A stretch of DNA of 64,000 bases from Desulfurobacterium thermolithotrophum DSM 11699. GTDB taxonomy: Bacteria; Aquificota; Aquificia; Desulfurobacteriales; Desulfurobacteriaceae. Position numbers and translations under genes: made by a program. The DNA is taken from NCBI RefSeq assembly GCF_000191045.1, contig NC_015185.1:564501-628500 (forward strand), read 5' to 3'. Every line of letters starts with the position of its first letter. Position 1 is the first letter of the stretch. The notes beneath the pieces are model-generated. The model had not been told where the DNA came from, ran no database searches, and saw only the letters and a program-made list of their open reading frames with translations. Positions 8,416 to 15,195 of this stretch are shown in pieces.

Positions 8416-9194
8416 AAATTCTTTATGCCGATGATAAAAAAACTTGGCATATCCTTTTAGAAAAGGTTTTAAAAGAAAGAGGGATAACAGTTATTCATGC
8501 TTATACGTTAAAAGAAGTTCTTAATAAGATTTCTCAAGAAAAACCCGATGTAATTATCTTAGATATGACTCTTCAAAATGGTACTGCTTTAGATGTTTTA
8601 TCTGATGCGGTAAAGTTTGGATTTCCTGTTTTAGTAATAGGTTACGAACAAGATGGGCTTAATGAAGAAAAACTAAAAAGTTCTGGAGCTACGGAAGTCT
8701 TAAAGAAACCTTTTACTGTAGAGGAACTATTGTCTGTTCTAAGTGAAATTAAGAAAAAACTTCCTGAATTTAGAAAAGAAGAAGAATTGGAAATTGTTCT
8801 TCCTGGAGAAATTATTAAAGCAAGCAAATTACCTTTAATTGAAAAAGAAAAAGAAGAAGAAGAAGAAGAAGAAGAAGAAGAAATTCAGATAATTCCTACT
8901 GACGAAATGGAAGTTGTACCATCAGTATCTGAGGAAATAATAGAATTAGAAAATGAAGAAGACAAAATATCTAAACATACCCAAACTGAAATTTCTAAGG
9001 AAGAACCTTTAAAAGAAGATGTATCTGCGTCTAAATCTCCTAATATGGATATAGATTCAGAAAGGTTAAAAGAAATTCTTAGACCTGAAATAGAAAAAGC
9101 CATCCGCGAAATTATATGGGAAGTTGTTCCGGAGTTAGCAGAAAAAATAATAAGAGAAGAAATAGAAAAACTTGTAAGGAGTAGATTGGTTTAA
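8412..9194 (+). CDS. Response regulator with acidic linker and C-terminal helical tail
   Basis: Residues 1-118 form a receiver domain: the acidic pair ADD near residues 7-8, phospho-acceptor Asp51 in VIILDMTL, and the conserved Lys-Pro in VLKKPFTV near 102. The usual Thr/Ser switch position reads Gly (LVIG). Residues 145-215 are a disordered acidic linker containing ten consecutive Glu. The C-terminal 45 residues (EKAIREIIWEVVPELAEKII) form an amphipathic helix similar in style to the oligomerisation tails of some polar-organising and gliding-motility regulators. No DNA-binding output domain is present. Probably a protein-interaction regulator acting with the preceding coiled-coil protein. 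Confidence 0.75.
   Translation: MKILYADDKKTWHILLEKVLKERGITVIHAYTLKEVLNKISQEKPDVIILDMTLQNGTALDVLSDAVKFGFPVLVIGYEQDGLNEEKLKSSGATEVLKKPFTVEELLSVLSEIKKKLPEFRKEEELEIVLPGEIIKASKLPLIEKEKEEEEEEEEEEIQIIPTDEMEVVPSVSEEIIELENEEDKISKHTQTEISKEEPLKEDVSASKSPNMDIDSERLKEILRPEIEKAIREIIWEVVPELAEKIIREEIEKLVRSRLV
8853..8882 (+). repeat. (GAA)10 trinucleotide tract in a coding region
   Basis: Ten uninterrupted GAA codons inside the response regulator gene encode a Glu10 run, flanked by further Glu/Lys codons. Copy-number change would alter linker length by single residues without a frameshift. Confidence 0.9.
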
Positions 9195-9671
9195 ATGTTT
9201 AGAATTGGAATAGGATACGATGTTCATAGACTTGAAGAGGGTTATCCTTTAATAATTGGTGGTGTCAAAATTCCTTTTGAAAAAGGATTGAAGGGGCATT
9301 CAGATGCAGATGTTCTTGTTCATGCAATATGTGATGCAATTTTAGGAGCAGTGGCTCTTGGTGACATAGGAGAGCACTTTCCTGATAGTGACGAAAAGTA
9401 TAAAGGTATTTCTAGTTTAATTCTTTTAAAGGAAGTAAATGAAAAGATTAAAAATTTAGGTTATCAAATAGAGAATGTTGACTCTATAATTATTGCTCAG
9501 AGGCCTAAATTATTTCCTTACAAATTTCAGATGAGGAAGAATATAGCAAAAGTTCTTGAAATTCCTGTAGATAGAATATCTATAAAAGCTACAACTACAG
9601 AAAGACTTGGATTTGAAGGAAGAGGAGAAGGAATATCGGCACAATCTGTAGTTTTACTCCGGAAAATCTAA
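9195..9671 (+). CDS. ispF: 2-C-methyl-D-erythritol 2,4-cyclodiphosphate synthase
   Basis: Fifth step of the MEP isoprenoid pathway, cyclising CDP-methylerythritol phosphate with release of CMP. The 158 residues include GIGYDVHRL (zinc ligands Asp and His) at the N-terminus, the [18 protein letters not shown] motif near residue 36, and the C-terminal [18 protein letters not shown]. Length is exactly that of the family. Its ATG directly follows the response regulator stop. No other MEP gene is nearby. Confidence 0.96.
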   Translation: MFRIGIGYDVHRLEEGYPLIIGGVKIPFEKGLKGHSDADVLVHAICDAILGAVALGDIGEHFPDSDEKYKGISSLILLKEVNEKIKNLGYQIENVDSIIIAQRPKLFPYKFQMRKNIAKVLEIPVDRISIKATTTERLGFEGRGEGISAQSVVLLRKI

Positions 9672-9688
9672 GAAGTGGAGGAAGAAAT

Positions 9689-10126
9689 ATGGAAATAGAT
9701 ATAATGGAAATTATGAAACTTATTCCCCATCGATATCCTTTTCTTCTTGTAGATAAAATTATTGAATTTGAACCAAAAAAGAGAATAGTTGGAATTAAGA
9801 ACGTGACTATAAATGAACCGTATTTTCAAGGACACTTTCCTGGACATCCAATAATGCCAGGAGCTCTCCTTATTGAAGCAATGGCACAAGTAGGTTGCGT
9901 CTTAATGTTTAAATCTTTTGACATTACTCCAGAAGAATATGTTGTCTATTTCATGGGAATAGATAAAGCACGATTTAGAAAACCTGTAAGGCCGGGAGAT
10001 ACAGTAAGGTTTGTTCTTGAGCCTAAAACTATAAAGAAGAAACTTTCCAAGATGGTAGGTACAGCTTATGTTGGAGAAGATGTTGTATGCGAAGCTGAAA
10101 TTATGGCAATGATAGCGAGGAAGTAA
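9689..10126 (+). CDS. fabZ: 3-hydroxyacyl-ACP dehydratase
   Basis: Dehydrates 3-hydroxyacyl-ACP in fatty acid synthesis. The 145-residue hot-dog protein has [12 protein letters not shown] near the N-terminus and the active-site segment [20 protein letters not shown] with catalytic His and Glu. The stop overlaps the lpxA start (TAATGG), the usual fabZ-lpxA coupling that ties fatty acid and lipid A synthesis together in Gram-negative bacteria. GGAGGAAG ribosome site at 9676-9683. Confidence 0.96.
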   Translation: MEIDIMEIMKLIPHRYPFLLVDKIIEFEPKKRIVGIKNVTINEPYFQGHFPGHPIMPGALLIEAMAQVGCVLMFKSFDITPEEYVVYFMGIDKARFRKPVRPGDTVRFVLEPKTIKKKLSKMVGTAYVGEDVVCEAEIMAMIARK

Positions 10127-10902
10127 TGGTTACTATTCATCCAACTGCTATTGTTGAAAGTGGTGCTGAACTAGATGAAGGAGTTGTTATAGGTGCTTTT
10201 TCTTATATCGGTAAACAGGTAAAAATAGGTAAAAACACTGTTATAAAACAAGGTGCTGTAATTGAAGGGGATACCTCTATAGGTGAGGAATGCACAATAT
10301 TTGGTGCTACGATCGGTGTAGAACCTCAAGACTTAAAATATAAAGGAGAACCTTCAAAAGTAATAATTGGAAACAGAGTTACAGTAAGGGAATATGTTAC
10401 TATTCATAGAGGGACAGAGGGAGGAGGATTAGTAACTAAAATTGGTGATAATGTCCTTCTTATGGCTTATGCTCATATAGCTCATGATGTTATTATTGGC
10501 AATAATGTTATTATTGCAAACTCTGTACAAGTTGCAGGTCATGTAGTTATTGACGATTTTGCGATTGTCGGTGGCCTTACAGGTATACATCAGTTTGTAA
10601 GAATTGGAAAACATGCAATGGTTGGGGGAGCCTCTGCCGTTCATAGAGATGTTCCTCCTTTTACTATGGCTCAAGGCAATCGTGCAAGATTAACAGGTAT
10701 AAACATTGTTGGTCTAAAAAGGAGAGGTTTTTCCCGAAAAACAATTAGAGCTCTTACTGCAACTTTTGAAAAAGTTTTTAAAACTGCTGAACCAATACAA
10801 ATTTCGTTGAGTGAAGTAGAAGAAGAATTTAAGAATTTTTCCGAAGTTATAGATTTTGTTAATTTTATAAGGAGTAGCAAGAGGGGTATTTGTCCAGCTT
10901 GA
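10126..10902 (+). CDS. lpxA: UDP-N-acetylglucosamine acyltransferase
   Basis: First step of lipid A synthesis, moving a 3-hydroxyacyl chain from ACP to UDP-GlcNAc. The 258 residues show left-handed beta-helix hexapeptide repeats over residues 5-185, the active-site His region in LLMAYAHIAHD, and the LpxA signature GIHQFVRIGKHAMVGGASAV followed by NRARLTGINIVGLKRRG and a C-terminal helical domain. It overlaps fabZ by one base and ends within the start region of the next gene. Confidence 0.96.
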   Translation: MVTIHPTAIVESGAELDEGVVIGAFSYIGKQVKIGKNTVIKQGAVIEGDTSIGEECTIFGATIGVEPQDLKYKGEPSKVIIGNRVTVREYVTIHRGTEGGGLVTKIGDNVLLMAYAHIAHDVIIGNNVIIANSVQVAGHVVIDDFAIVGGLTGIHQFVRIGKHAMVGGASAVHRDVPPFTMAQGNRARLTGINIVGLKRRGFSRKTIRALTATFEKVFKTAEPIQISLSEVEEEFKNFSEVIDFVNFIRSSKRGICPA

Positions 10903-11705
10903 AGTTAACAAAAGAAACCGTTCACAATAAACTTGTTTTCCTTGGGACTGGTGGTTCTCGATATGTAGCTTTTGGATTTCAAAGACAAGCTGGTGGATTG
11001 TGGTTTAATTTTGAAGGAACTAATATCCATGTTGATCCAGGTCCAGGAGCTTTTATCCACTCTTATAAAAAAGGTTTAGAACCTAATTGGGTTAACTTTG
11101 TCATACTTTCTCACAGACATCTTGACCACTGTGCTGATGTCAATCACATCCTTGAAGCAATGACTCTCGGAGGAAAGAGAAAAAGGGGGATTTTGCTTTG
11201 TCCTGAAGATGCAATTGAGATAGATCCTGTTGTTCTTCAGTATACGAGAAGAAATATTGAAGAAACAGTAATAATAAGAGAAGGTATGAATTTTGAGATA
11301 TCACATAATCTGAAGGTAACTTTTCCTGTTCGCAATACTCACGGCGTTGAAACTTACGGAATGATCTTTTATTGGAAAAAAAATATTGGATATATCTCTG
11401 ACACAGCTTACTTTGAAAAGATAGAGGAAAAGTATAAAGATGCAAGTGATTTGTTAATTTTAAACGTTACATTAAAAGAACCTAATCCAAGAATAAGTCA
11501 TCTCTCTGCTATTTGTGCAGAAAAAATAATTGGTGAAATAAAACCAGAAGTAGCAATTCTTACTCATTTTGGAAGAACGATGCTAAACGCAAAACCATGG
11601 GAAATAGCCGCTGAAATTTCAAAAAGAACAGGAGTAAAAGTTATTGCAGCTTATGATAATATGGTATTTGATCTTGAAACATTAACCATAATTAAACAAA
11701 AGTGA
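10890..11705 (+). CDS. Metallo-beta-lactamase-fold hydrolase
   Basis: A 271-residue protein with the metal-binding motif SHRHLDHCAD near residue 75 (HxHxDH), further His in FPVRNTHGVE and ILTHFG near 230, and an N-terminal LGTGGSRY strand typical of RNase Z-like or phosphodiesterase-like MBL proteins. Substrate unknown. The start is uncertain: TTG at 10890 or TTG at 10899; the second overlaps the lpxA stop (TTGA) and is better spaced from GAGGGG at 10881-10886. Co-transcribed with lpxA and the K+ channel. Confidence 0.85.
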   Translation: MSSLKLTKETVHNKLVFLGTGGSRYVAFGFQRQAGGLWFNFEGTNIHVDPGPGAFIHSYKKGLEPNWVNFVILSHRHLDHCADVNHILEAMTLGGKRKRGILLCPEDAIEIDPVVLQYTRRNIEETVIIREGMNFEISHNLKVTFPVRNTHGVETYGMIFYWKKNIGYISDTAYFEKIEEKYKDASDLLILNVTLKEPNPRISHLSAICAEKIIGEIKPEVAILTHFGRTMLNAKPWEIAAEISKRTGVKVIAAYDNMVFDLETLTIIKQK

Positions 11706-12868
11706 AATTTTCTGGAGGATTTTTGAGGAAAATAGAAAAACGAATTCCTCCAAAGTATGGTCAGGAAAGAGTTCTTGAAATTTTAATGAAGTTTAGAGCT
11801 CCTCTCATTGTAGCTCTCCTTGCAGTAATGCTTTCAACCATTGGTTATATGCTAATTTCTGATGTAGATCTCTTAAAAGCTTTCTATATGACTATTCTTA
11901 CTGTTACGACAATTGGCTACGGCGAAATGTGGGATATGGATGCAAAAGCAAGAATTTTTAACGTTCTAGTCATGACTCTTGGTGTCGGCAGTGTAATGGG
12001 ATATTCTATTGCTGTTTTAATAAACATTGTTACCTCTGGTGAAGTAAAAAAAATATTGAGGTTTAGAAAGATGGTTTCTGATATTTCTGCACTAAAAGGC
12101 CATTATATTGTTTTTGGAGTGAATGACTATGTTCTTCAATTGATAAAAGAAATGAAATACCACAAAATTCCCGTTGTTGTTGTCGATACATCGGAGGATT
12201 TAGAGAATTTTGCTAAGGAACACGAAGTTAACTATTACCTCCAACTTGACCCTGCAGATGAAAATACTCTCTACTTAGCAGGTATTGAAAAAGCCATTGG
12301 AGCAATAATAGCAACAATGGATGACTATAGAAATCTTGCTATAACATTAACTGTGAAAAATGTTGTAACAAAAAATGAAATATCACCGTTTTTCATTTTA
12401 GCTCTTGTTAAGAAGGAAGAATTTAAAGAAAAACTAAAATTAGTTGGAGCAGATCACGTTGAAACTATCCCATCCATAATCTCAAAAAGAGTAGCAATTT
12501 TGGCAAGAAAACCTCCTATATTTGGCGAAAGATCACTTTTAGAGGAAATTCTCTTTGGTGAACATACATTTATTGATATAGAAGAGCTTGTAGTTGAAGA
12601 AGATTCTCCTGTTATTGGAAAAACCCTTGAAGAGCTTGATCTTAGAAAAAAGTTTGGAATAACAGTTATAGCAGTAAAGAAAACTAATGAAAAAGTTATA
12701 TTTACTCCAGGAGGAGATATAAAAATAGAACCTCTTGATATACTTGTTGTTGTAGCACCTAAGAAAAAGTTGGAAGAAGCTGTAAAAGTTCTTTTTAAAG
12801 GAAAAGTAACTGCAAGAAGTGCAATGCTTAAGAAGAAAATAAAGGAGCGACTTCATGGACTGGAGTAA
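11702..12868 (+). CDS. Two-TM potassium channel with RCK (TrkA-N/TrkA-C) domains
   Basis: An MthK-like ligand-gated K+ channel of 388 residues. A first membrane helix (APLIVALLAVMLSTIGYML) is followed by the pore helix and selectivity filter TVTTIGYGE near residue 80, a second helix, then a Rossmann RCK domain (HYIVFGVNDYVLQLI, residues 137-260) and a C-terminal RCK_C domain (about 305-370, IEPLDILVVVAPKK). Start GTG at 11702 overlaps the MBL gene stop (GTGA). It overlaps the next small membrane protein gene by 14 bases, so both are probably made together. Confidence 0.92.
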   Translation: MKFSGGFLRKIEKRIPPKYGQERVLEILMKFRAPLIVALLAVMLSTIGYMLISDVDLLKAFYMTILTVTTIGYGEMWDMDAKARIFNVLVMTLGVGSVMGYSIAVLINIVTSGEVKKILRFRKMVSDISALKGHYIVFGVNDYVLQLIKEMKYHKIPVVVVDTSEDLENFAKEHEVNYYLQLDPADENTLYLAGIEKAIGAIIATMDDYRNLAITLTVKNVVTKNEISPFFILALVKKEEFKEKLKLVGADHVETIPSIISKRVAILARKPPIFGERSLLEEILFGEHTFIDIEELVVEEDSPVIGKTLEELDLRKKFGITVIAVKKTNEKVIFTPGGDIKIEPLDILVVVAPKKKLEEAVKVLFKGKVTARSAMLKKKIKERLHGLE

Positions 12869-13202
12869 AGTAGGGACTACTTTCTTTATTATGATGTCAT
12901 TAACCACAACTGTAGGTTTTGTTTATGATGGAGATCCTTATGAACTTATAGCTTCTGTCGTATTTAATCTTATAGCTACAATACTTAAACTCGGAAGTAA
13001 GAAAACTTTAAGTGCTGAGCTATTAGCAACAAGTCTTGCAGCAGATTTACACTTAATACCTGCTCTTATTTTCTATGAATTGGGGACGAGGTCTACCCTT
13101 GTGGAAGCTTTTGCATGGGGAGCTCTTGTAGCAAATATTTTTTCTGTAATTATAGTAATCATTGAAACTATTTTAGAAGCAAGAGAAGAAACCTGGTGGT
13201 GA
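12855..13202 (+). CDS. Small membrane protein next to K+ channel
   Basis: A 115-residue protein with three or four hydrophobic helices (FFIMMSLTTTVGFVY, ELIASVVFNLIATILKL, LAADLHLIPALIFY, ALVANIFSVIIVIIETIL). I do not recognise a named family with certainty. It overlaps the K+ channel gene by 14 bases with its own GGAG ribosome site, which suggests a channel-associated role. Its TGA stop is built from the end of the TnpB element inserted right after it; joining the two flanks gives the same last residues (ETWW) and a TAA stop, so the protein is not truncated. Confidence 0.75.
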   Translation: MDWSKVGTTFFIMMSLTTTVGFVYDGDPYELIASVVFNLIATILKLGSKKTLSAELLATSLAADLHLIPALIFYELGTRSTLVEAFAWGALVANIFSVIIVIIETILEAREETWW

Positions 13203-13340
13203 CATCCTCCTACCACTTTAGTGGTAGGCTTCCTGCTTCAACGAGAGCTGTCGCCCTCTCCACAGGCTTAACTTCCCCGCAGTCCACGGGTAGGGTTTTT
13301 AGGAGTTTTCCTTCTCCTTTTATCTTCCTTAATCCCTCTT
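13199..13340 (-). ncRNA. Predicted omega RNA (reRNA) of TnpB
   Basis: In characterised tnpB elements the guide RNA scaffold covers the 3' end of tnpB and the right end, and the guide is read from the flank. Here the terminal hairpin 13209-13228 (9-bp perfect stem, TT loop) overlaps the tnpB stop and lies 10 bases from the element end, as expected. The guide would start at 13198 and run to lower coordinates, beginning CACCAGGTTTC. The upstream scaffold limit is a guess from family size. Confidence 0.6.
13209..13228 (-). repeat. Right-end hairpin of TnpB element
   Basis: Perfect 9-bp inverted repeat (CCTACCACT / AGTGGTAGG) with a 2-base loop. It contains the tnpB stop codon (13210-13212) and is the expected subterminal structure recognised by a TnpA transposase in single-stranded form. 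Confidence 0.85.
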
Positions 13341-14499
13341 TCAGTATTTCTATCGCTGACTTCCAATCCCTATCAAGTTCAAATCCGCAAACTTCACACT
13401 TAAATACCCTTTCAGAAAGAGGGATTTTCTGTCTATTCCCGCACTTAGAACAGGTTTGTGTAGTAGGTGTATATCTATCCACAAATACCACAGGAATAAG
13501 AGTCGCAAGGTTTCTTAACCTTGCAGTTATTCCTCCTATCCCCGTGTTCTGAACTTGCCTGCCAAATAATCCCTCGTGCCAGCTCTTTATAGGGTCATCT
13601 TGAACCGCTATCAGGCAGAACTTCTTGAGGTGGCTTACTACCTTATTGAGGGTATCTTTCCTCTTATTCTGTATGTATTCCCATTCCTTTTGAATGAGGA
13701 ACTTTATTTTTCGGTAGTTATTGCTACCTTTCTGCTTCTTTAAAAGTCTTTTTTGGAGTTTCTTTATTCTACCTGTCTCAGGTATATACCAGCTTATCTT
13801 TTCACCAGTTGATAGGGTCAGCTGGTCTTTTATTCCTAAGTCTATACCTACGGCTTTAGGTATTCGGTTTCTCCTTATCTCTTCTACTACTTCGTTTTTT
13901 GGTAGGTAACAGGTTACATACAGGTAGTATCCAGAGGATTTTTTAACAAGTATTCCATTTGCTATTTCTGTGTTTTGAGGTATTTGGTGCAGTCCTAATA
14001 CTCTAAATTTTTTCTTGATTCCCTGTATCTTTACTCTATTCCTGTCTCTAGATATTTTGTAGGTTATTCCATACTGCTTTAACGGTATGCTTCTTACTTC
14101 GCTCTTGAACTGGAGTTTTCCTACTTTGAGTCCTTTCTCTTTTGCTTTTCTTAAAGCTTTTAGGGAGTGTTTTATCCTATCTACTATTCCTTGCCTCATT
14201 TGAGAAGAGAGGGTTTTTATTTCTCTTTTTTCAATTTCTTTAGGTGTTTTAATTTTTACTTCTTTTAGTTTCCAAGCTGTACTGTTTAGTCGGTTCTTAA
14301 TGTCTGCAACGATGTAGTTATAGAGCCACTTAGCTTCTAAGAACAGACGATTTAAGTTTTCCTCATCTTGTTTTGATAGGTTCTGGAGCTTAATTTGATA
14401 GACCTTACCGACTTGATTTTTTCTCTTTCCTTTTGTCTCTTTTAAAGTTTTCTTGATTTTCTCTGCTTTTTTCATAACACTTCTAAATATATCTTTCAA
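13210..14499 (-). CDS. tnpB: TnpB RNA-guided endonuclease (OrfB_IS605)
   Basis: Cas12-ancestor nuclease of 429 residues. The RuvC-like core shows Asp220 in VGIDLGIKD, a RuvC-II region reading AVQDDPIKSW (Gln300, Asp301, Asp302) where most TnpBs have a Glu, and Asp378 in LDRDWKSAIEIL. A zinc ribbon is formed by Cys350, 353, 368 and 371 (CSKCG, CEVCG). It ends in EAGSLPLKW, typical of the family. The start is uncertain: TTG at 14499 or ATG at 14475; neither has a strong ribosome site. In life such proteins cut targets flanked by the TAM and so favour retention of the element. Confidence 0.9.
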   Translation of the reverse strand: MKDIFRSVMKKAEKIKKTLKETKGKRKNQVGKVYQIKLQNLSKQDEENLNRLFLEAKWLYNYIVADIKNRLNSTAWKLKEVKIKTPKEIEKREIKTLSSQMRQGIVDRIKHSLKALRKAKEKGLKVGKLQFKSEVRSIPLKQYGITYKISRDRNRVKIQGIKKKFRVLGLHQIPQNTEIANGILVKKSSGYYLYVTCYLPKNEVVEEIRRNRIPKAVGIDLGIKDQLTLSTGEKISWYIPETGRIKKLQKRLLKKQKGSNNYRKIKFLIQKEWEYIQNKRKDTLNKVVSHLKKFCLIAVQDDPIKSWHEGLFGRQVQNTGIGGITARLRNLATLIPVVFVDRYTPTTQTCSKCGNRQKIPLSERVFKCEVCGFELDRDWKSAIEILKEGLRKIKGEGKLLKTLPVDCGEVKPVERATALVEAGSLPLKW

Positions 14500-14538
14500 T
14501 GTTTGTTACTTCAATGGCTTACGCCGTGCGATTTATCC

Positions 14539-14554
14539 CTGCTTTGAAAAGCAG
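14539..14554. repeat. Left-end hairpin of TnpB element
   Basis: Perfect 7-bp inverted repeat (CTGCTTT / AAAGCAG) with loop GA, 21 bases inside the inferred left end at 14575. It matches the subterminal hairpin placement in IS200/IS605 elements. Confidence 0.75.
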
Positions 14555-14649
14555 AGTTTTCTCGCTGGATTTACTGTAAATTTTTCTTCTGTTTTTCCGA
14601 TAATATCTATATGGTATAGATTTATTCTAAATCCTCGGAGGATGGAACA

Positions 14650-14931
14650 TTGAAAATAAATAATCTCAGTTCAGAGATTTTGAAGCTTATAGGAAAAGAA
14701 GTTAACTTTTCAAAAACTGGTGAAAAAAAGAAGTCTTCAACGGAAGCTGAGAATCAAAAGAATAAAGGAGTAATAGTAGAGCTCTCAGAAGAGTTAAATA
14801 TCAATATTAGTCTTGAGCCTCCTTCAAAAGAAAAAATAGAAGAAATCAAAAAAGCTATAAAGGAAGGTAACTACTCTATAGATATTCACAGACTTTCTGA
14901 AGCTATTTTGAAGGATATTCTTGGTGAATAA
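14650..14931 (+). CDS. flgM: FlgM-like anti-sigma-28 factor
   Basis: Binds the flagellar sigma factor FliA until the hook is complete. The 93-residue protein has a variable N-terminus and the typical C-terminal FlgM core, KIEEIKKAIKEGNYSIDIHRLSEAILKDIL (residues 60-90), matching the KVxxIKxAIxxGxYxID family pattern. Start TTG at 14650, set by the GGAGGA ribosome site at 14637-14642. It lies just outside the TnpB element left flank and converges on an FlhB-tail gene with a 29-base overlap, so this is a small flagellar locus. Confidence 0.8.
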   Translation: MKINNLSSEILKLIGKEVNFSKTGEKKKSSTEAENQKNKGVIVELSEELNINISLEPPSKEKIEEIKKAIKEGNYSIDIHRLSEAILKDILGE

Positions 14932-15169
14932 CGTTATATGCATAACTTAGAATTTTTGCTATAATTTTATAAAGAGTAGGAGGAATTTCTTCTCCAATGT
15001 TAAGTTTTAAAAGAAATGAAACAAGTTCTTTATCTTCTACTATGGGGATATTATGTTTTTGGGCAAGCTCGAGTATTCTTTCAGCTAAGATACCCTCACC
15101 CTTTGCAACAACTTTGGGAGCGTTATCTTTAGCTTTATTATACTTTAAAACCACTGCCCTCTTTTTCAA
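14903..15169 (-). CDS. Stand-alone FlhB C-terminal domain protein
   Basis: An 88-residue protein equal to the cytoplasmic FlhB/EscU tail: KRAVVLKYNKAKDNAPKVVAKG at the start, then AERILELAQKHNIPIVEDKEL and a helix. The auto-cleaving NPTH of full FlhB is absent and no membrane helices are present, as in the small FlhB2/YlqH proteins found in many flagellated bacteria, which can substitute for the FlhB tail in export substrate switching. Start TTG at 15169 with GGAG upstream. It converges on and overlaps the flgM-like gene and is divergent, 26 bases apart, from the GGDEF gene. Confidence 0.8.
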   Translation of the reverse strand: MKKRAVVLKYNKAKDNAPKVVAKGEGILAERILELAQKHNIPIVEDKELVSFLLKLNIGEEIPPTLYKIIAKILSYAYNVIHQEYPSK

Positions 15170-15195
15170 ATCTGCTCCTTACAAAGAAGGTTAAA

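Larger units (their letters stand above)
13199..14575 (-). mobile_element. tnpB-only IS200/IS605-family element
   Basis: A 1.38-kb element carrying tnpB but no tnpA transposase, so it is probably mobilised in trans. Both ends have a subterminal hairpin: left end 14539-14554 (7-bp stem), right end 13209-13228 (9-bp stem). On the element strand the left flank is TTTAC (14580-14576) and the right end reads TCAC, closely like IS608, which uses TTAC and TCAA. Removing 13199-14575 joins the flanks into a clean ending (TGG TGG TAA) for the upstream gene, which supports these boundaries to within a base or two. Confidence 0.85.

Noticed and set aside
8853-8882. CRISPR-like or regulatory repeat
   Set aside because: It is a simple GAA codon run with no spacers; no CRISPR array was found in the window.
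11140-11445. Minus-strand 101-residue reading frame inside the MBL gene
   Set aside because: It is a shadow of a well-conserved gene and has no ribosome site or family features.
14903-15169. FlhB-like gene as a truncated pseudogene
   Set aside because: It has its own start and ribosome site, and stand-alone FlhB tails are a known family.
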